Source: CAZCJA01 sp964499015 (GTDB lineage: Bacteria > Elusimicrobiota > Elusimicrobia > F11). From it: DNA of 28,451 bases. The DNA lies in NCBI GenBank assembly GCA_964499015.1, contig CAZCJA010000027.1, positions 1 through 28,451 of the forward strand, read 5' to 3'. The position numbers and the translations under genes were made by a program. The notes beneath the pieces are model-generated. The model saw nothing but the letters and a program-made list of their open reading frames with translations, made no database searches and was not told where the DNA came from. Position 1 is the stretch's first letter; each line of letters begins with the position of its first letter. Shown here in pieces: positions 7,446-14,204 of the stretch.

Positions 7446-8188
7446 AAATACCCGCCAACGGCCTGCACCGGCGTGATCCCGTCGTTCGTCACCCAGACCG
7501 CCACGCCGAAACGTTTGGGCGTTACTTTCGCGTGCTGCTTCAAGGTTATAAGAGCGGAATAAAAATTCCCCTCATTCTTTAACGGAGACTGTTCGAATCC
7601 GATGACCGAGAAATTGTGCTCCAGCGTTTTGCCTTTGTTCTCTCCCCGCTTCACCGGCGACGAAATTTCGAAACCCAACAGCGCGACGCTGACCTGCCAT
7701 TTTTTCCTCTCATTATTGACCGGAGAAAATAAAACGCGGAATTGATTATTCGACAGCGGCTCCACCGTCAATTCTCCGACAAGGCCGGACACTTCCGCCG
7801 GCGGCTCGGGCACGTTGCGCCATTGGCGCCACTCCTGGCCGTTTAAGACAAAACCGGGCGTGTAGACCGCGCGCGAGTCCCATTTCTGGGCGTATAAATA
7901 TTGGCGCGCGGTGTAATCTTCAAGCGCCAGCGGATCGGGCCAGCCCAAGCGGTCCCAGTAATCGACGTGAAACGATACGGGAACGAATTTAAGCCAGAGA
8001 TTGGAGGAATCGCGCAGGTCGCCGAACCAGCGTTCGGCGGGCGGGCAGCTGCTGCAGCCTTCGGAGGTGTACAACTCGAGGAGTTCGACGCGTTCGGGGC
8101 CGCTTTTTAAAACCACGGCCGACCCGCTCATGCCGATGGCGCCAAAAACGATCAGCGCCGCAACTTTGCTAATCTTTGAGAAATTCAT
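7442..8188 (-). CDS. DUF1223 family exported thioredoxin-like protein
   Basis: This is a 248-residue exported protein of the DUF1223 family. It has a hydrophobic N-terminus (residues ~8-27), then ELLELYTSEGCSSCPPAERWF with a CxxC pair, then VSFHVDYWDRLGWPDPLALEDYTARQ and YTPGFVLNGQEW, which together are diagnostic of the family. The fold is thioredoxin-like with a second beta-rich half. The biochemical role of the family is not established. The CSSC motif suggests thiol-disulfide chemistry in the periplasm. It is co-translated with the downstream four-cysteine exported protein and divergent from a plus-strand gene 17 bases away. Confidence 0.88.
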   Translation of the reverse strand: MNFSKISKVAALIVFGAIGMSGSAVVLKSGPERVELLELYTSEGCSSCPPAERWFGDLRDSSNLWLKFVPVSFHVDYWDRLGWPDPLALEDYTARQYLYAQKWDSRAVYTPGFVLNGQEWRQWRNVPEPPAEVSGLVGELTVEPLSNNQFRVLFSPVNNERKKWQVSVALLGFEISSPVKRGENKGKTLEHNFSVIGFEQSPLKNEGNFYSALITLKQHAKVTPKRFGVAVWVTNDGITPVQAVGGYL

Positions 8189-8205
8189 GAGGACTCTAAC
8201 TTACC

Positions 8206-8556
8206 ATGTTTATCGTCGTTGAAGAAAATCCGAACTGCGGCCCGGAAGAGCGCGTGCTGGCTGAATCCGGCCCGCATAATGAAGTAACCGAAGTGGAAGC
8301 CACGTCGCCCGCGCGGACAGAAGCGTGGTGGGCTGTGACCGGCGTCGATGAGAACGGCGTGTTCATTCCGGCAAAGAGGGTGCGTGTGGACGATTCGGCG
8401 GACGGCACGGCATGGCTTGTGTATGGCGGACTCTGGGGTTTGCGTTTCAAACCGCGGGGCGACGATTCCCCATGGTCGCTTGACGATAAGAACCAGTGGG
8501 GCGCGCCTTTGCTTGTCCTCGACAGCTCCGGCTCGTCGATCAAGCTAAAAAATTAG
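8206..8556 (+). CDS. Hypothetical 116-residue acidic protein
   Basis: I do not recognise this gene. The product is soluble, acidic and tryptophan-containing, with no signal peptide or membrane helix; segments such as AWWAVTGVDENGVFIPAKRVRVDD and YGGLWGLRFKPRGDDS look like a small beta-rich fold. The third codon positions are GC-rich as in neighbouring genes, which favours this frame over the serine-rich antisense frame at 8196-8543. GAGGA lies at 8189-8193, rather far upstream of the ATG. It ends in a four-base convergent overlap with the glycoside hydrolase gene. Confidence 0.6.
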   Translation: MFIVVEENPNCGPEERVLAESGPHNEVTEVEATSPARTEAWWAVTGVDENGVFIPAKRVRVDDSADGTAWLVYGGLWGLRFKPRGDDSPWSLDDKNQWGAPLLVLDSSGSSIKLKN

Positions 8557-10448
8557 CGCGTTTTCCAAAGACGGTCTTTATAGAGGTAATACGTTTTGCG
8601 CGGCTGGCGCATAAACGGGCTTTCCGACCCATTCCCCTGCGACATCACGCCGTACCACTCTTCCGACGACCAGCCGTCCGGAAACGCCATGGGCGAATCC
8701 TGAGCGGTGTCCTGGGTGTCCCAGCCGCCCTGGTTGCTCTTCCACCATTCGTCCACGTATTCGAAAACGATGCCGCCGATGGAGTTGCCCTCTTCGCCGC
8801 GGCCCGAAGAATTGAGCTCGATGTCTTCCCAATTGCCCTCGTGGTATTTCACCTGCATGTCTTCGTCTTCTTTATTATTACGGGAATCGTAGGCGTCGCA
8901 GCCAAACTCAGTGATCAGCACCGGGCGGTCGAATATCCGCTGAACGCTCGACCACAGGCTACCGAACCCATCGGCGCCCAAGTACGAATTGGAACCGAAA
9001 ACATCCACCGCCGGAGCGTATTTCGCATGCTCTTTCAAACGGATCATGCCCAAATTACCGACGGCCACCGGATGGTCCGGATCCAGGCGATGAATCAGTT
9101 CGGCGATCTCGTTCACAAACGTTAGATACGCCTCGACTTGTTTGGCCGCCTTGGTGCGCGTCGCGTTCACGCCCGAGTAATCGGCGTCCATTAAATTTTC
9201 GTTGCCGATCAGCCACATCAGCACGTACGGCTCGTTGCGATGGTCTTTGACGTACGCGGTGATCAGCTCGCGCATGTTTTGCAGTTGCACGGGATCCGTG
9301 TAATCGGTGCCGTCATCCCAATTGGCGCCGGAACCGACCGTGTACGCGCCCAAATAATCGCCCATAATCGCGTAGATACCGTATTTGTCGTGCATTTCGC
9401 GCAAAAGCTTCTTGTTGAATTCCGAGGAATCATATTCCAACGCCTGTTTGCTGCGGAACAGACGCACGGCGTTGGCGCCCATGTCTTTCATCAGTTGAAA
9501 ATCGCCGACCGCCGGCTCGCGCGGGTCCTGAATGTTGTTTTTATTGGCATCGAGCCATGCGTCGTAGGCCGTGTCGATTTTACCGTTGCCGTCGGAGTCA
9601 GCGGTCATCCACGTGTTCATCTGGCCGTCGCTCACATGCTGGCCCACCGTCGTCGGCAAATAATTGACGCCGCGAACAAGGAACGGCTTTCCGTGAACCA
9701 TTAATTTCCACGACTTGTCTTCAAATTGGTGCAGTTGCACCTTTCCATAGCCGCGCTGATTGATCATTTTACCGACCGGCGCCGCCTTATCGCTGCGTTT
9801 CACCCATTCGCCGGGATGGACCGTCACGACATCGTTGTCCAAATTTGTGTCCGAACCGTTTTCAATGGTGCACATCGCGCCCTTTAAACGGTAGCCGATT
9901 TCGGGATGATGTTTGGTGATGGCTTCGATTTTGCTCAGCGCGGACGGGCCGATATACCAAACGAAGCTGTGGTCGGCCGACCAGCACGGCTCGCCCGGGA
10001 AGAAAACAACGGCGGCGTGATAAGCCTTAATGGCTTGCTTGAACTGACCGGCCGCGGCGAGCGCTTCGCCGGTGAAAAAAAGTTTAACGCCGGGACCGAC
10101 GTCTTTGGCCACGGCCCACGCATAGAAATCGGATTGCGGATCGCCCGTGTTCACGTGGTCCCATGGATTTTCCGGCTTCGGATGGGATTTTTTCCAGGCC
10201 TGATAACCGGGCTCGGCCTCAATGGACATCGGATTCGGATAAAGGCCCGCGCCCATCGCTTTGGCGATTCCCGCGCGATTGGTGGCTTTGTATTTGTATT
10301 TATCGGTGCCCGCACCGACGTAGGAACCGTATTTTTTGTAATCCACCGGGAACTCGGTCCCGACGTCTTTTATTTTGAGCGGGGCCGCCTCAACCGTTAA
10401 AAATGCCCCCATCAGCCCTAAAAAAACAAAAAAACTACGCTTTCCCAC
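8553..10448 (-). CDS. Secreted clan-A glycoside hydrolase (GH2/GH5-like TIM barrel) with EF-hand-like loops
   Basis: This is a 631-residue exported glycosidase or transglycosidase. A signal peptide covers ~1-22. Residues 120-185 contain a helical, TPR-like stretch (AAAGQFKQAIKAYHAAVVFFP). The catalytic barrel begins near 250 (PFLVRGVNYLPTT). The acid/base is probably Glu417 in LMWLIGNEN and the nucleophile Glu514 in RPVLITEFGCDA; both contexts are typical of clan GH-A. Two calcium-loop-like segments sit between strands: 284-292 (DSDGNGKID) and 300-311 (DANKNNIQDPRE, an EF-hand-like spacing). The substrate cannot be read from sequence. The start is GTG at 10448, with GGGAG upstream, and overlaps the LacI-family gene by 14 bases, so that regulator probably controls it. 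Confidence 0.85.
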   Translation of the reverse strand: MGKRSFFVFLGLMGAFLTVEAAPLKIKDVGTEFPVDYKKYGSYVGAGTDKYKYKATNRAGIAKAMGAGLYPNPMSIEAEPGYQAWKKSHPKPENPWDHVNTGDPQSDFYAWAVAKDVGPGVKLFFTGEALAAAGQFKQAIKAYHAAVVFFPGEPCWSADHSFVWYIGPSALSKIEAITKHHPEIGYRLKGAMCTIENGSDTNLDNDVVTVHPGEWVKRSDKAAPVGKMINQRGYGKVQLHQFEDKSWKLMVHGKPFLVRGVNYLPTTVGQHVSDGQMNTWMTADSDGNGKIDTAYDAWLDANKNNIQDPREPAVGDFQLMKDMGANAVRLFRSKQALEYDSSEFNKKLLREMHDKYGIYAIMGDYLGAYTVGSGANWDDGTDYTDPVQLQNMRELITAYVKDHRNEPYVLMWLIGNENLMDADYSGVNATRTKAAKQVEAYLTFVNEIAELIHRLDPDHPVAVGNLGMIRLKEHAKYAPAVDVFGSNSYLGADGFGSLWSSVQRIFDRPVLITEFGCDAYDSRNNKEDEDMQVKYHEGNWEDIELNSSGRGEEGNSIGGIVFEYVDEWWKSNQGGWDTQDTAQDSPMAFPDGWSSEEWYGVMSQGNGSESPFMRQPRKTYYLYKDRLWKTR

Positions 10449-11499
10449 CGCATGTCTCCCGAATTATTAGACGTGGCTTCGGCATTTCCCCCAGAAGCGT
10501 TTTCTGAATCGTCGGATTGTGGATCTGCTTAATCACAAAATGGGCCGCCTGCGAAGCCATCTGCGCGATGTCGTAGCGCACGGTACTGAGCGAGGGCGTG
10601 ATGCAGGCCGACATATCCAAGTCGTCCATGCCAATAACGGCCATGTCTTCCGGAACCCGGCGTCCCACTTTTTTCAGCGCGCGCAACGCCCCGTAGGCCA
10701 TCACGTCCGCGCCCGCGAAAATCGCCGTCACGCCCGCTTCCACAAGTTTGAGCGCGGCGTTCTCTGCCTGCGTGTTGTCCAGTTCTCCCGAAATCACCCA
10801 TGACGGATCTACGGTTAACCCGGCGTCTTTCATCGACTGGCGATACCCTTTTTCGCGTTCCCGTCCGAACGAGATCGTCGCCAAACCGGAAATGTGCCCT
10901 ATTTTTTTGTGACCCAATGAAATCAAATGGCTAACGGCCATCTGCGCGCCCGCGAAATCATCGCCTTGCGCGCTGAGCAAGTTCACGCCGTCCGCGGTGG
11001 CGCCGAGCATGGCGAACGGATACGGCTCTTTTTCCATCTCCGTCAAAAAGAGGTCGTTCAGCGAGGCCGCCATAAAAATAACCCCGTCGGCGCTCTGTTC
11101 CTTCAGCAAACGCAAGTGATAGCGGCGTTCGATGAACACTTTGTTGGCCGCTTCCACGACCATTTTGTAGCCGGCGGGCTGGGTTTGGGCGTGAATGCCC
11201 TGCAACGCTTGATAGTAAAACGGTTGATTACGGTGAAACGCGAATTCAGGGAGGATCACGCCGATGGTGCGCGAGTAACGGCGGGCGAGACTCCGCGCAA
11301 TCACGCTCGGACGGTACTCCATGGCTTTGACCGCCTGCAGAACGCGGCGGGCCGTATCTTCTGGAATGCGCGGGTCCCCGGATAAAACAAGAGAGACGGT
11401 GGAAATAGAAACGTCACAGCGCGTGGCCACGTCGCGCATGCGCACGCGGCGGCGCGGCCCGCCGGGGTTCTGCTTCGAGGCGGGGGTGATCGGCGTCAT
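10435..11499 (-). CDS. LacI-family transcriptional regulator
   Basis: This is a 354-residue DNA-binding regulator. The helix-turn-helix is at ~21-41 (MRDVATRCDVSISTVSLVLSG), followed by the hinge helix YRPSVIARSLAR and a periplasmic-binding-protein-like sensor domain (IGVILPEF, GVIFMAA, GHKKIGHISG, FAGADVMAYGALRAL, VIGMDDLDMS). Its effector is likely a sugar or sugar phosphate. Its start overlaps the gmk stop by four bases (ATGA), and its own stop overlaps the glycoside hydrolase start. I infer local control of that hydrolase. Its place behind housekeeping genes in one transcription unit is unusual. Confidence 0.92.
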   Translation of the reverse strand: MTPITPASKQNPGGPRRRVRMRDVATRCDVSISTVSLVLSGDPRIPEDTARRVLQAVKAMEYRPSVIARSLARRYSRTIGVILPEFAFHRNQPFYYQALQGIHAQTQPAGYKMVVEAANKVFIERRYHLRLLKEQSADGVIFMAASLNDLFLTEMEKEPYPFAMLGATADGVNLLSAQGDDFAGAQMAVSHLISLGHKKIGHISGLATISFGREREKGYRQSMKDAGLTVDPSWVISGELDNTQAENAALKLVEAGVTAIFAGADVMAYGALRALKKVGRRVPEDMAVIGMDDLDMSACITPSLSTVRYDIAQMASQAAHFVIKQIHNPTIQKTLLGEMPKPRLIIRETCGGKA

Positions 11500-12104
11500 G
11501 TGAGAATTCCGATGTCGCGCTTGTCGATCCGGCTCAGACGGCAGTGTTCGGCGCGCAATATAGAATCGACGTCTCTCACAGCCTTCTCCAGATCGTCATT
11601 AATGACCAGGTAGTCATAGTGAGATAAATACGAAAGTTCTTTGCGTGCGTTCGTTTTGCGGATCTCCAGCGCGCGGCGATCGTCGGAGCCGCGGGTTGTC
11701 AGGCGCCGCTCCAGCGCTTCCCAGCTGGGCGGAACGAGAAAAATATACACGCCGTGCGGATAGAACCGCTTGACCGATAATGCGCCCTGCACGTCGATGG
11801 TCATGATCACGTCTTTGCCCTCTTGGAGCAATTTTTCCAGCGCGGAACGCGGCGTGCCGTAGTAATTGCCGTGCACCTCGGCCCATTCGAGAAAATCCCC
11901 GTCTTTGATGCGCTTTTTAAACTCGTCTTCGGAGATAAAGTGGTAATGGATGCCGTTCTGTTCTTTATCGCGCGGCGTGCGCGTGGTGCAGGAGATGGAG
12001 AGGACGGCGTTGGGGTTATCGGCAATAATGCGCGACGCAATGGTGGATTTGCCCGCGCCGGACGGAGCGGAGAGAACGACTGGAAGGCCTTTGGGGACCG
12101 TCAT
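11496..12104 (-). CDS. gmk: Guanylate kinase
   Basis: It phosphorylates GMP to GDP with ATP. It has 202 residues, normal for the family. The P-loop is SAPSGAGKST (~12-21), the GMP-binding region includes TRTPRDKEQNGIHYHFIS and FLEWAEVHGNYYGTPRSALE, and the lid region carries RLTTRGSDD. It lies four bases downstream of rluD and overlaps the LacI-family gene. In many bacteria gmk is next to rpoZ and coaBC; here those genes are about 10 kb away on the same strand. Confidence 0.96.
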   Translation of the reverse strand: MTVPKGLPVVLSAPSGAGKSTIASRIIADNPNAVLSISCTTRTPRDKEQNGIHYHFISEDEFKKRIKDGDFLEWAEVHGNYYGTPRSALEKLLQEGKDVIMTIDVQGALSVKRFYPHGVYIFLVPPSWEALERRLTTRGSDDRRALEIRKTNARKELSYLSHYDYLVINDDLEKAVRDVDSILRAEHCRLSRIDKRDIGILT

Positions 12105-12108
12105 GAAT

Positions 12109-13026
12109 TCATCGTATTAATTTTATCGCCGCCTGAAAATCCGCTGGCAGAGGCGCGCTGAATTGTTTTCGCACCTTGGAGCGCGGATGAGTGAATTCGA
12201 GCTGGGCCGCGTGCAAAAGATGGCGGTTCACCTTATCGAATTCCTTGTTGATCGGGCCGTAAACGTGATCGCCCACGATCGGATGCCCAAACGCCGCGAT
12301 CTGAACGCGAATCTGGTGGGTGCGTCCGGTAAACGGATAAAGCTCGAGCAACGACGCTTCTTCACCGAAACGTTTGATCACCTTAAATTTAGTCAACGCC
12401 CATCGGCCTTTTTCCGTCACCGCGTAGCGCTGGCGCATGCCGGGGTGGCGGGCCAAATTCGACTCCAGCGTACCCTGGTCCGGCTTCACGCGGCCAATCA
12501 CAAGGCCCACATATGTTTTCTTCACTTCGCGATCGGAAAATTGTTTGGAAAGCTTCATCTGCATTTCCGGCGTTTTGGCCAAAACGATCACCCCGCTGGT
12601 GTCGCGGTCCAAACGGTGCACAAGGCCGGGACGGACGTCGTCAGGCCAGGCGCCATCGGCAAATTTGGGCTCTAAAATTTCCACCAGCGTGTTGCCGTCA
12701 TAGTGGCCCACGGCCGGATGAACCACCAACCCCGCCGGTTTGTTCACAACGACAATGTCTTTGTCCTCAAACAACACCGGCAGTTTCACGGTCGATCTGG
12801 GCCGCTTCACCGCCTCCTTTTTCCGCGGCTCGGGCCACGCGAGCGTGATGGTTTGTCCCGTTTTTAATTTCGTGTTGGGAGAGACGCGCGCGCCGTCGAC
12901 AAGGACGCCGCCGCTTTCGATCAAACGCTGTAAACGCGTGCGCGACCAGGACGGGTAGTGATCCGCCAGGTAACGATCAAGCCGGTCCGACTCAGCCAGT
13001 TCAACGTGCAGGGTTTCTTTTGACAT
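12109..13026 (-). CDS. rluD: RluA-family 23S rRNA pseudouridine synthase (RluD type)
   Basis: It isomerises uridines to pseudouridine in 23S rRNA. It has 305 residues: an S4 RNA-binding domain at ~12-65 (LDRYLADHYPSWSRTRLQRLI) and a catalytic domain with HRLDRDTSG at 137-145, where Asp140 is the expected nucleophile. PFTGRTHQIRVQ and HPIVGDHVYG are further family motifs. The S4 domain and length favour RluD over RluA, but the exact target position is inferred. The start overlaps the lgt 3' end by 26 bases. Confidence 0.92.
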   Translation of the reverse strand: MSKETLHVELAESDRLDRYLADHYPSWSRTRLQRLIESGGVLVDGARVSPNTKLKTGQTITLAWPEPRKKEAVKRPRSTVKLPVLFEDKDIVVVNKPAGLVVHPAVGHYDGNTLVEILEPKFADGAWPDDVRPGLVHRLDRDTSGVIVLAKTPEMQMKLSKQFSDREVKKTYVGLVIGRVKPDQGTLESNLARHPGMRQRYAVTEKGRWALTKFKVIKRFGEEASLLELYPFTGRTHQIRVQIAAFGHPIVGDHVYGPINKEFDKVNRHLLHAAQLEFTHPRSKVRKQFSAPLPADFQAAIKLIR

Positions 13027-13759
13027 AGAGGGTGATACCGAGAGCGATCATAGCGAGAGAAATCCACTGGCTGGGATATAAATAAAGAAAAATGAATCCG
13101 CGATCGTCGGCGCGCAAGAATTCGATCAAGAAACGGCCGAGACCGTACCCGACAAGATAATAAACCGTCGACAACCCGCGCTCGAGAAGCTTGGGCCGGA
13201 AAATAAACAGTCCCGTAAAAAGGAGCAAATCCCCCGCGGCCGAGTAGAGCTGCGTGGGATGCAGCGGAATAAAACGCGGCGCCAGCGAATCGGCGTGCGT
13301 AAAGGTCACGCCGAGCGAAAAATCCATCGAGCGGCCGTAGCAGCAGCCGGCCGCGAAACATCCGAGGCGCCCAAACGCCTGGCCGAGAAGAAGCGGCGCC
13401 GCCAATCCGTCGGTGATTTCAATAAAAGGAACGTCCTGGCGTTTCGAATACCACATCAAAAACAAAAAGCCGGCGAGGAATCCCCCATAGAACACCAATC
13501 CGCCTTCCCAGATGCGGAAAAACGACAACGGGTCCTTCGCCAGCCAGCGGAATCCGTCGACGGCAAAGTACAAAAGACGCGCGCCCAGCAAACTCACCAG
13601 CATCAGTGCCAAAATTGCGTTATCCAGGAAATTATCCGGCAGGTTGCGCGTGCGAAACTCGCGTTTGGCCACAAAAAACGCGGCCAGAAACCCGACGGCC
13701 ACGAGCAGGCCGTAGGTGTGCAGCGTTAAGTTGCCGATTTTAAACAGGACGGGAAACAT
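13001..13759 (-). CDS. lgt: Prolipoprotein diacylglyceryl transferase
   Basis: This inner-membrane enzyme transfers diacylglycerol from phosphatidylglycerol to the lipobox cysteine of prolipoproteins. It has 252 residues with several membrane helices. Family segments are YGLLVAVGFLAAF, the YGGFLAG region, GQAFGRLGCFAAGCCYG and HPTQLYSA. It overlaps lspA by 20 bases and rluD by 26 bases. With lspA next to it, two consecutive steps of lipoprotein maturation are co-expressed. Confidence 0.95.
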   Translation of the reverse strand: MFPVLFKIGNLTLHTYGLLVAVGFLAAFFVAKREFRTRNLPDNFLDNAILALMLVSLLGARLLYFAVDGFRWLAKDPLSFFRIWEGGLVFYGGFLAGFLFLMWYSKRQDVPFIEITDGLAAPLLLGQAFGRLGCFAAGCCYGRSMDFSLGVTFTHADSLAPRFIPLHPTQLYSAAGDLLLFTGLFIFRPKLLERGLSTVYYLVGYGLGRFLIEFLRADDRGFIFLYLYPSQWISLAMIALGITLYVKRNPAR

Positions 13760-14204
13760 TTTTCCTATGGATCAATTCGCGGAAAATCAGAAGAGCCGCG
13801 CCGACGCAAATCGCGGAATCGGCCACATTAAACGCCGGCCAATGATGGGCGCCCCAGAAAAAATCGAGAAAATCGGTGACGCGGCCGCGCAAAAAGCGGT
13901 CGGTCAGATTGCCGAGCCCTCCGCCGAGAACCGCCGCCATCGCGTAAGCGCTGAACCGGTCCTCCCGCAGCAAACGATACCCGAGAAAAACCATCGCCGC
14001 CGTGACGATTAAACCCGCGATCAGAAAAAGGTGGTTCTTGCCCTGGAACAGGCCGAATGCGATGCCGGTGTTTTCCAAATGAACCAAGGAAAAAAAGGGA
14101 AGGATCTTAATTTCGGAACCGAGAGGCATGCGTGCGCGCACAAGCGCCTTCGTTAAGAGATCGAGCAGGAAAAGAGAGACCGAGATCGCGCCGAAAACAA
14201 TCAT
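13740..14204 (-). CDS. lspA: Lipoprotein signal peptidase (signal peptidase II)
   Basis: This is an aspartyl membrane protease that removes the signal peptide of lipidated prolipoproteins. It has 154 residues with four membrane helices. Motifs are LENTGIAFG and GNLTDRFLRGRVTDFLDF, with FNVADSAICVG; the catalytic aspartates are probably Asp111 and Asp129. The frame is open back to 14291, but the ATG at 14204 overlaps the ileS stop by four bases (ATGA) and gives the normal family N-terminus, so I chose it. The ileS-lspA-lgt-rluD order is a common bacterial cluster. Confidence 0.95.
   Translation of the reverse strand: MIVFGAISVSLFLLDLLTKALVRARMPLGSEIKILPFFSLVHLENTGIAFGLFQGKNHLFLIAGLIVTAAMVFLGYRLLREDRFSAYAMAAVLGGGLGNLTDRFLRGRVTDFLDFFWGAHHWPAFNVADSAICVGAALLIFRELIHRKNVSRPV

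Noticed and set aside
8196..8543. Serine-rich open frame antisense to the 116-residue protein
   Set aside because: Third-position base bias favours the plus-strand frame, and the antisense frame overlaps the start of the divergent DUF1223 gene.
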